64,000 nt of DNA from the NCBI GenBank assembly GCA_902768825.1, contig CACXMR010000002.1:49019-113018 (forward strand), read 5' to 3'. The notes under the pieces are model-generated. The model was not told where the DNA came from and searched no databases. It saw nothing but the letters and a program-made list of their open reading frames with translations. Made by a program: the position numbers and the translations under genes. Shown piece after piece: positions 58,005-64,000 of this stretch. Each line of letters begins with the position of its first letter. The stretch's first letter is position 1. This DNA is from an uncultured Ruminococcus sp. (GTDB taxonomy: Bacteria; Bacillota; Clostridia; Oscillospirales; Acutalibacteraceae).

Positions 58005-58143
58005 ACTACTCCTCCTAATTTAATATTTTCGTGAGGATCAAATCCCTTCCGCATCTGACATCTGAATTTCTATTCCAAAAACAGAGCGAAAACCTGCCAC
58101 ATTCAGTTCAGCCGCTTCAGAAGGAAAATAATTCCTTTACTAT

Positions 58144-58173
58144 ATTATAACTATCACGGAAAGTAGATGTCAA
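58144..58173 (-). promoter_or_regulatory. Promoter of the condensation operon
   Basis: On the minus strand: TTGACA, 18 bases, TATAAT, giving a leader of about 130 bases before the condensation gene. Confidence 0.8.
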
Positions 58174-58394
58174 TATTTTTTGTATAAATATAATATATTT
58201 TTCTTATGTAATAACCAATAACCTTCACAACCGCGACTATCCTCAAAAATAGGTGTGCAGGGGCTTTTTTTGGCATAGTAAACCCTTTTAACAGCTTGTG
58301 CTGATGATCCGTCCATAAGGCTTTTTTGCTTATGCATAAAAAACAAGTGGTTGTCTGCCTGACTCAAAAAAGAACTAAAATATGTAAATTTGCA
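58174..58394. other. Non-coding gap between divergent promoters
   Basis: AT-rich sequence between the condensation-operon promoter and the acetyltransferase promoter. It contains a small inverted repeat (CATAAG...CTTATG near 58319-58340) and T-rich stretches. A 104-codon minus-strand frame here has no ribosome site and an unusual composition, so I do not call it a gene. Confidence 0.5.
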
Positions 58395-58423
58395 TAGACA
58401 ATTTGTAGCTTTTCTGCTACAAT
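58395..58423 (+). promoter_or_regulatory. Promoter of the sugar acetyltransferase gene
   Basis: TAGACA, 17 bases, TACAAT, 30 bases before the GTG start. Confidence 0.7.
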
Positions 58424-58452
58424 GTAGTAAAATATTCCTTGGAGGGTAAACT

Positions 58453-59088
58453 GTGGATAATATTGATCGAAGAAACAGAGGCATGGCTTATGTGAGTGAT
58501 GAAGCGGTTTTTGCACAGCAGGCACAGTGCCGCAAAAAGCTTCAGCAGCTCAACTTTATGGATAGATCAGATTTTGGCGGCATAGCAGAGGTCGTAAAGG
58601 AGCTTCTCGGCAAGTCGGAGAATGCTTTTATCAACCCTCCCTTTTACTGTGATTACGGCTTCAATATCGAGGTCGGAAAAAACCTTTTTGCAAACTATAA
58701 CTGTACGATAATTGATGTTGCAAAGGTCACTATCGGGGACAACTGTATGCTGGCGCCCAATGTTGCGATCTATACCGCAGGACACCCGATCCATCCCGAT
58801 ACCCGCCGCTCTCTTTATGAGTATGGCAAGCCGGTGGTGATCGGGGACAATGTGTGGATAGGCGGCAATGCGGTGATACTCCCCGGAGTCACAATAGGCT
58901 CCAACTGCGTTATCGGTGCAGGAAGCGTCGTTACCCATGACATCCCTCCGTGGACTGTGTCAGCGGGAAATCCCTGCAGGGTCATCAGGAGTATAACTGA
59001 GCTCGACAGAAAAAAGCTGTTCAAGGATGAGGAGATAGACCCGCAGGCGTGGGAGGATATTGTCCTGCGAGGTTTTGCATCAGAGTAA
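58453..59088 (+). CDS. Sugar O-acetyltransferase (maltose/galactoside acetyltransferase type)
   Basis: A 211-residue left-handed beta-helix acetyltransferase. Hexapeptide repeats run from about residue 75 to 180 (INPPFYCDYGFNIEVGKN, IGDNCMLAPNVAIYTAGHPI, VWIGGNAVILPGVTIG). The catalytic His is in TAGHPIHPD. It uses acetyl-CoA to acetylate a sugar or similar acceptor. The start is a GTG at 58453, 6 bases after GGAGGG. The sensor gene follows 37 bases later with no terminator between, so they may be cotranscribed. Confidence 0.9.
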   Translation: MDNIDRRNRGMAYVSDEAVFAQQAQCRKKLQQLNFMDRSDFGGIAEVVKELLGKSENAFINPPFYCDYGFNIEVGKNLFANYNCTIIDVAKVTIGDNCMLAPNVAIYTAGHPIHPDTRRSLYEYGKPVVIGDNVWIGGNAVILPGVTIGSNCVIGAGSVVTHDIPPWTVSAGNPCRVIRSITELDRKKLFKDEEIDPQAWEDIVLRGFASE

Positions 59089-59125
59089 CGACCCACTCCC
59101 GGCAGATAAAAAGGAGCAAATATAT

Positions 59126-62100
59126 ATGTACAATCCGGAAAATGAGATAAACACTCAATGCAGGATCCCCCGGGCTGGGTCTCATGGCAGAGGAAGCCTA
59201 TTTGCAAGGGCTTTATGCTTTCTGCTCCTGGCGGTGCTGTTTTTGCTGACAGGAAGCCTTTCCCTGACGTCGTTTGCGGAAGAGACAAAGGAGCAACCAT
59301 CAGCTTCTGATCCTGTTTCAAACCGTGACAGATATTCGGCGGTGCTCTATGACAACACCAACGGTCTGCCCACACCAGAAGCCAACGACATTGCAGGCAC
59401 CAACGAGGGTGTTTTGTGGATAGGCAGCTACGGCGGTCTGATAAGATATGACGGCAACACCTTTGAACGTGTGGATTCCACCAACGGCCTTTCCAGCGTT
59501 GTCTGCCTGTTTGTGGACAATTCTCAGCGGCTCTGGATAGGCACCAGTGACAGCGGTCTTTATGTCCTTGAGCAGGGCAAGACCAGGCACTGGCAGAAAT
59601 CTGACGGCATGGCGTCAGCCTTTGTGCATGACATTACTTCCGATAACGGCAATGCCATATATGCAGCCACTTCCTCAGGAGTTGTGATCGTAGATCAGGG
59701 CATGAGGATGCAAAGGCTTGAGGATGAACGCATCAACAATCTGTCCGTCCTTGAGCTCAAGACCGACAGCGAGGGTCTGATCTACGGCCGCACTGCTGAC
59801 GGAGACATATTTACAATCCGTGACGGCGTTGTGGAGACCTTCCTGAGCCAGGAGGACAACACCGTAAAGGGCATCAACTGTATTACTCCTGACCCCCAAA
59901 AGAGCGGGTATCTTTATCTTGGCACCTCCACTTCAGAGGTCTGCTACGGAACGGTCAGCAACGGCTTTAAGGATCATACCAAAAGGGAAGTGCTACCTCT
60001 TTCGTACATCCAGAGCTGCGAGTTTATAAATGACAAGCTGTGGATATGCGCCGGCAACGGTGTGGGAACACTGGTGGGGGATGAGCTGAAGATCCTCGAA
60101 AACGTCCCCATGACCCGTTCCATTGGTCACATCATAACAGATTATGAAAATAACCTGTGGTTCACTTCCACCCGTCAGGGCGTGATGAAGATAGTTCCCA
60201 ATGCTTTTTCGGATATCTATACCCGTTACCGTCTTGACCCGGCGGTAGTAAATTCCACCTGTATGCTCGGGGATCGGCTGTTTATTGCCACTGACGAAGG
60301 GCTGACGGTGCTTGATAATACTGAGGTGGTGCGCTCTGTGCCGCTGACAAGCGCTCAGACTGCCTTGGGCAAGAAGTTTGATGCAAAGGATCTTGTAGCG
60401 CTGCTGAAGGGCGTGCGCATACGCTCAATAATCCGTGACAGCAAGGACAGGCTGTGGATCAGCACCTGGAAAAAATACGGACTGCTCTGTTACGACGGGG
60501 GCGGGCTGACGGTCTTTGCTCAGGAGGACGGGCTTTTGTCCGCCAGCGTGAGGACGGTAATCGAAGGCTCGGACGGTTCGGTCTATGTTGTCAACAGTGG
60601 CGGTTTCAGTGTTATCCGTGACGGAAAGGTTGTCAGAAGCTACAGCACTGAGTCCGGCATAGTCAATACTGAGAGCCTGACAGTCGCTGAGGGCTTCAAC
60701 GGTGAGATACTGCTTGGCTCCGACGGCGACGGGATTTATGTGATACAGGATAAGGTAGTCCGTCACGTGGGCACGGAAAACGGTCTGACCTCGGACGTTA
60801 TCCTGCGCATCAAGCGTGACCGCACCCGCAGGATCTTCTGGATCGTCACCAGCAACTCAATTGCTTTTATGGATGAGAGCTATAATGTAACATCCATCAA
60901 CAAGTTTCCCTATGCAAATAACTTTGATCTTTACCAAAACAGCAAGGACGAGGTCTGGGTGCTCAGCAGCAACGGCATTTATGTGCTGCCCGCTGACGAG
61001 CTGATCGCAAACGGTAGTATAGCTCCGGTTTTTTACGGTATGTCAAACGGTCTGCCTGCCATCTCCACGGCAAACTCCTACAGTGAGCTGACAGTCGATG
61101 GGGAGCTGTATATTGCGGGCACTACCGGTGTGTCCCTTGTCAATATCGAATCGCCCTTTGAGGACATCGCTAACCTTAAAGCCAGTGTTCCTTACATAGA
61201 GGCGGACGGAGTGGTAGTCTATCCTGACCACGAGGGGCATTTCACCATCCCCTCAAATTCACGCAAGCTGACGGTCCACGGCTATGTTTATAACTATTCC
61301 CTTACCACGCCGGAGGTCACATACCAGCTTGAGGGTTTTGAGAGCAGTGATACCACCGTCAACCGTGAGGAGCTTGTTCCTGTCAGCTATACTAACCTTC
61401 CCGGCGGCGAATACCGCTTTGTTATGACGCTGACTGATTCACGGGGCTTCGGGCACAAGACCATGTGGGTTGACATCGAAAAGGAAAAGGCATTCTACGA
61501 GCAGCCCTGGTTTTATATCGTGATCGGTCTTGTCTTCCTGATTTTACTCTTTGTGCTGATCCGCATATACACCTATGTCAAGATGAGCAAGCTGGAACGT
61601 CAGAATCGTGAGAATCTCACCCTTTTGAGCGGGGTCACCGAGGCATTCGCTAAGGTTATCGATATGAAGGACAAATACACCAACGGTCATTCCTTCCGTG
61701 TGGCACAGTATACTACCATGCTTGCAAGGGAGCTGGGCTGTGACGAGGAAACGGTAGAACGCTACCACCATATTGCAATGCTCCACGATGTGGGAAAGAT
61801 CGCCGTGCCCACCGAGGTGCTTAACAAGCCCGGCAAGCTGACTGATGAGGAGTATCACATGATACAGTCCCACGTTGTGCAGGGCTATGAGGTGCTCAAG
61901 GGGATAAACATCATGCCTGAGCTGGCGTTAGGCGCACAGTTCCATCACGAGCGACCCGACGGAAAGGGTTATCCCAACCATCTGAAGGGAGATGAGATTC
62001 CCAGGGTGGCACAGATCATTGCCGTTGCGGACTGCTTTGACGCCATGTATTCTAACCGCCCCTACAGGAAGCGGATGAATTTTGAAAAGGTGGTGTCCAT

Positions 62101-62266
62101 CATCAAGGAAAGCTCCGGCACACAGCTCACTCCGGACGTAGTAGACGCCTTTCTGAGGCTTGTCGAGAAGGGAGAGTTCCGCGCGCCTGATGACGACGGC
62201 GGCGGCGAGACCGAAAACATCGACAACAGCGGGAAGATAAAGCACAACCGACCTGAAAAAAAGTAG
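59126..62266 (+). CDS. Transmembrane sensor: beta-propeller, Y_Y_Y domain and HD-GYP output
   Basis: A 1046-residue protein. After a membrane signal (about 28-50) comes a large outside domain with repeated propeller blades (patterns such as LWIGSYGGLIRYDG and LWIGTSDSGLYVL). A Y_Y_Y-type beta domain follows (around YQLEGF and PGGEYRFVM), then one membrane helix (about 797-817) and a cytoplasmic HD-GYP domain. The HD pair is H887-D888 in LHDVGKI, and the GYP motif is 948-950 in DGKGYP. HD-GYP domains break down cyclic di-GMP. The sensory half is the type that in hybrid two-component systems detects polysaccharides, here joined to a nucleotide output instead of a kinase. AAGGAG precedes the ATG at 59126. 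Confidence 0.93.
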   Translation: MYNPENEINTQCRIPRAGSHGRGSLFARALCFLLLAVLFLLTGSLSLTSFAEETKEQPSASDPVSNRDRYSAVLYDNTNGLPTPEANDIAGTNEGVLWIGSYGGLIRYDGNTFERVDSTNGLSSVVCLFVDNSQRLWIGTSDSGLYVLEQGKTRHWQKSDGMASAFVHDITSDNGNAIYAATSSGVVIVDQGMRMQRLEDERINNLSVLELKTDSEGLIYGRTADGDIFTIRDGVVETFLSQEDNTVKGINCITPDPQKSGYLYLGTSTSEVCYGTVSNGFKDHTKREVLPLSYIQSCEFINDKLWICAGNGVGTLVGDELKILENVPMTRSIGHIITDYENNLWFTSTRQGVMKIVPNAFSDIYTRYRLDPAVVNSTCMLGDRLFIATDEGLTVLDNTEVVRSVPLTSAQTALGKKFDAKDLVALLKGVRIRSIIRDSKDRLWISTWKKYGLLCYDGGGLTVFAQEDGLLSASVRTVIEGSDGSVYVVNSGGFSVIRDGKVVRSYSTESGIVNTESLTVAEGFNGEILLGSDGDGIYVIQDKVVRHVGTENGLTSDVILRIKRDRTRRIFWIVTSNSIAFMDESYNVTSINKFPYANNFDLYQNSKDEVWVLSSNGIYVLPADELIANGSIAPVFYGMSNGLPAISTANSYSELTVDGELYIAGTTGVSLVNIESPFEDIANLKASVPYIEADGVVVYPDHEGHFTIPSNSRKLTVHGYVYNYSLTTPEVTYQLEGFESSDTTVNREELVPVSYTNLPGGEYRFVMTLTDSRGFGHKTMWVDIEKEKAFYEQPWFYIVIGLVFLILLFVLIRIYTYVKMSKLERQNRENLTLLSGVTEAFAKVIDMKDKYTNGHSFRVAQYTTMLARELGCDEETVERYHHIAMLHDVGKIAVPTEVLNKPGKLTDEEYHMIQSHVVQGYEVLKGINIMPELALGAQFHHERPDGKGYPNHLKGDEIPRVAQIIAVADCFDAMYSNRPYRKRMNFEKVVSIIKESSGTQLTPDVVDAFLRLVEKGEFRAPDDDGGGETENIDNSGKIKHNRPEKK

Positions 62267-62271
62267 TTATG

Positions 62272-62316
62272 GCACCCTCAACTCACAATTGTTGTGAGCG
62301 GAAGGGTGCTTTTTTA
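62272..62316 (+). terminator. Intrinsic terminator after the HD-GYP gene
   Basis: GCACCCT and AGGGTGC outer arms with an inner CTCACAA/TTGTGAG helix, followed by six T. Confidence 0.88.
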
Positions 62317-62393
62317 TAACATAATAATTAGTACAAAAATATCTATATTGTGAGAAATTGCCATAATTTTAAGTATATTTTTATATTTTAGTA

Positions 62394-62422
62394 TTGTTTT
62401 TGTTGGAATTACATGGTATAAT
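62394..62422 (+). promoter_or_regulatory. Promoter of the SipW-type surface protein gene
   Basis: TTGTTT, 17 bases, TATAAT, 33 bases before the start codon. Confidence 0.7.
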
Positions 62423-62454
62423 TTACCTATCTTTTTTTGAAAGGAGAATAATAA

Positions 62455-64000
62455 ATGGCTAAGAAATCTGTCAAAAAGGCCATAATAGCAAGTGCCCTGG
62501 CAATGACAGTCTGCACTGGAATGCTGATCGGCACGACCTATGCATGGTTTACTGACACCGCATTATCAACGGGCAACGTGATCAAATCCGGAACCCTTCA
62601 GGTCGGCTTTAATTATACCGACGCCGTAGAGGATCCGAAAACCACACAGTCCTGGCAGGACGCTGAAGGCACGACTATCTTCAAGGATTCCGTTTTGTGG
62701 GAGCCGGGTTATACCCAGGCTTATCACCTTCAGGTAGTCAACGAGGGTTCCCTTGCTCTCAAGTATAATCTTGTGATAGAGCCTGTCGGCTACCCTGATC
62801 CTGAGAGTGACATCGCTGAGGTAATTGATGTGTATTACAGCGTACCTGCGTATTACAGCGTACCTGCCCAGCAGATCAACAACAGGGGAGAGGTAAGCGA
62901 GAAGCTCCAGAAGATCGGTACCCTCAGTCAGGTAATGAAGAATACTTCACTGGTGGCTCAGGCGACCTCGGGACATCTTTCCAGCGGAGGCGCAGAAGCC
63001 AAGGTCACTCTTGCTCTCAAGATGCAGGAGACTGCGGGCAATGAGTATCAGGACAAGCAGGTCAATGCAGGCTTTAACGTCAAGCTGTTTGCTACCCAGT
63101 GGACAGAGGAGTATGACACCTTTGACAACCAGTATGACGCATCAGCAAATCCCAACGAGGAGGGAGTGCTGGAGTCTGAGGGAGTGTATGTGACTGTTCC
63201 CGCTTATTCTGCAACAACCGATGATGTGTATGAGCTGATCGTTACCAACAAGTCTGTGGAGATTGGTGCTGACAACATGATAACAGCATCTTATGACATC
63301 AGCCTGACCAAGAACGGTGTTCCGGTAGATAAGGGAGAGCCCGGCGTACTGTATGATGTCAAGATAGACATAGGCAAGTTTATGCTTGTGCAGGAAGTTA
63401 CTCATAACGGCAATCCTGTGGAGCCCTTTACATATAACGCTCTCACGGGTATGGTCAACTTCCAGACAGCAACCTTCAGCCCCTTTACGGTTAAATACCA
63501 GAAGGCAAAGGAGATCACCTTTGACGGCAACGGCGCAACATCAGGCTCAATGGATTCACAGAGCTTCTATGCAAATGTGCCTGTGACACTTAATGCAAAC
63601 GCATTTGAAAGGGACGGCTACGATTTTGTCGGCTGGGCAACAACGGCTGACGGTGAAAAGGCTTATGATGACGGCGCTGAGTTCCGCGGAGCTGACTCCG
63701 CTACGCTCTATGCAGTGTGGGAGGCCAAGGAATACAAGCTGACAATAGATACAAGCGGTGCCACGGTTACTGCATCGGTAGGCGGCACCAATGTTTCAAG
63801 CGGCGGAAATGTAGCGTGTGGCAAGGTTGTAAAACTTTCGCTTTCATATTCGTATTCAGATGAACGAAGCATTACTGTTACTTTTGGAGACAATAATGAT
63901 ACGGTAACCCGTTATTCTGATGAGGCATGCACCAGAAGTACCACAAGCACAGACCCCAGCACCTACTACTTCAAGATGCCTGTCGGAGATGTCACAGTGA
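62455..64000 (+). CDS. Surface protein with SipW-type signal peptide and InlB-type repeat (3' end outside window)
   Basis: The frame is open from the ATG at 62455 (AAAGGAG site) to the end of the window, 515 codons, without a stop. The signal region ends GTTYAWFTDT, the hallmark of TasA/camelysin-like proteins cut by the special signal peptidase SipW. The following beta-rich region resembles that family. Near residues 355-425 is one InlB B-type repeat (FDGNGATSG ... GYDFVGWATTADG ... LYAVWE), found in many surface proteins. An 18-bp tandem duplication at 62832-62867 doubles the residues YYSVPA. No SipW gene is in the window. The protein is likely a cell-surface or matrix protein. Confidence 0.88.
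   Translation, partial: MAKKSVKKAIIASALAMTVCTGMLIGTTYAWFTDTALSTGNVIKSGTLQVGFNYTDAVEDPKTTQSWQDAEGTTIFKDSVLWEPGYTQAYHLQVVNEGSLALKYNLVIEPVGYPDPESDIAEVIDVYYSVPAYYSVPAQQINNRGEVSEKLQKIGTLSQVMKNTSLVAQATSGHLSSGGAEAKVTLALKMQETAGNEYQDKQVNAGFNVKLFATQWTEEYDTFDNQYDASANPNEEGVLESEGVYVTVPAYSATTDDVYELIVTNKSVEIGADNMITASYDISLTKNGVPVDKGEPGVLYDVKIDIGKFMLVQEVTHNGNPVEPFTYNALTGMVNFQTATFSPFTVKYQKAKEITFDGNGATSGSMDSQSFYANVPVTLNANAFERDGYDFVGWATTADGEKAYDDGAEFRGADSATLYAVWEAKEYKLTIDTSGATVTASVGGTNVSSGGNVACGKVVKLSLSYSYSDERSITVTFGDNNDTVTRYSDEACTRSTTSTDPSTYYFKMPVGDVTV

Noticed and set aside
58170-58484. 104-codon minus-strand frame upstream of the condensation operon
   Set aside because: It runs across two promoters, has no ribosome site at its start and has an odd composition. 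It may include part of a dispersed repeat but is not a convincing gene.

Overview
The window looks like a chromosomal segment of a low-to-medium-GC Gram-positive gut anaerobe of the Bacillota, most like Ruminococcus and relatives (Oscillospiraceae). This rests on gene content and arrangement: hprK-murB-rapZ-whiA in a row, T-box leaders on alaS and the trp operon, an ATP-type PEP carboxykinase, a V-type ATPase in the ntp order, consensus TTGACA/TATAAT promoters with AGGAGG ribosome binding sites, and a SipW-type signal peptide. The species assignment is inference. I found no tRNA or rRNA genes, no CRISPR array, no transposase and no prophage genes.

Layout. 1-3400: the tail of a wall-anchored surface protein, then typA and an exonuclease. 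3450-12215: nine V-ATPase genes in the order ntpF-I-K-E-C-G-A-B-D, with the Na+-ligand residues kept in the membrane ring. 12247-19256 is mostly on the minus strand: lipoprotein, pgeF, zinc-ribbon mscL, dCMP deaminase, a TIR-like membrane protein, ligA and a permease. 19286-21644: nspC and a glycosyltransferase. 21747-26218: hprK, murB, rapZ, whiA and a VanZ-like gene. 26274-32632: T-box, alaS, a duplicated secreted protein and pckA. 32724-41149: accessory metabolism and regulation, including a self-regulated PadR/hydrolase unit, a serine hydrolase, a Ktr-type K+ uptake pair, an Fe-alcohol dehydrogenase, two acetyltransferases and glycerate kinase. 41311-48126: a complete T-box-controlled trpEGDCFBA operon. 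48209-52463: a radical SAM protein, an SDR oxidoreductase and a glycogen debranching enzyme.

52479-58173 is the most unusual stretch. A minus-strand operon encodes a stand-alone condensation-domain protein, a carrier protein, an AMP-forming acyl ligase and an alpha/beta hydrolase. These are the parts of a minimal NRPS-like system that could join a fatty acid to an amine. Downstream of it lies a 28-codon gene with its own consensus promoter, an adjacent dyad, a strong ribosome binding site and an intrinsic terminator, followed by a methyltransferase. 58395-64000 holds a sugar acetyltransferase, a large propeller/Y_Y_Y/HD-GYP transmembrane sensor and the start of a SipW-type surface protein that runs off the window.

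How it fits together: the V-ATPase (probably Na+-linked) and Ktr pair handle ion balance. T-boxes link alanyl-tRNA and tryptophan supply to gene expression. HprK, PckA and the debranching enzyme serve carbon control and storage polysaccharide. The condensation operon, the small peptide gene and the TIR-like membrane protein are the best candidates for undescribed biology.
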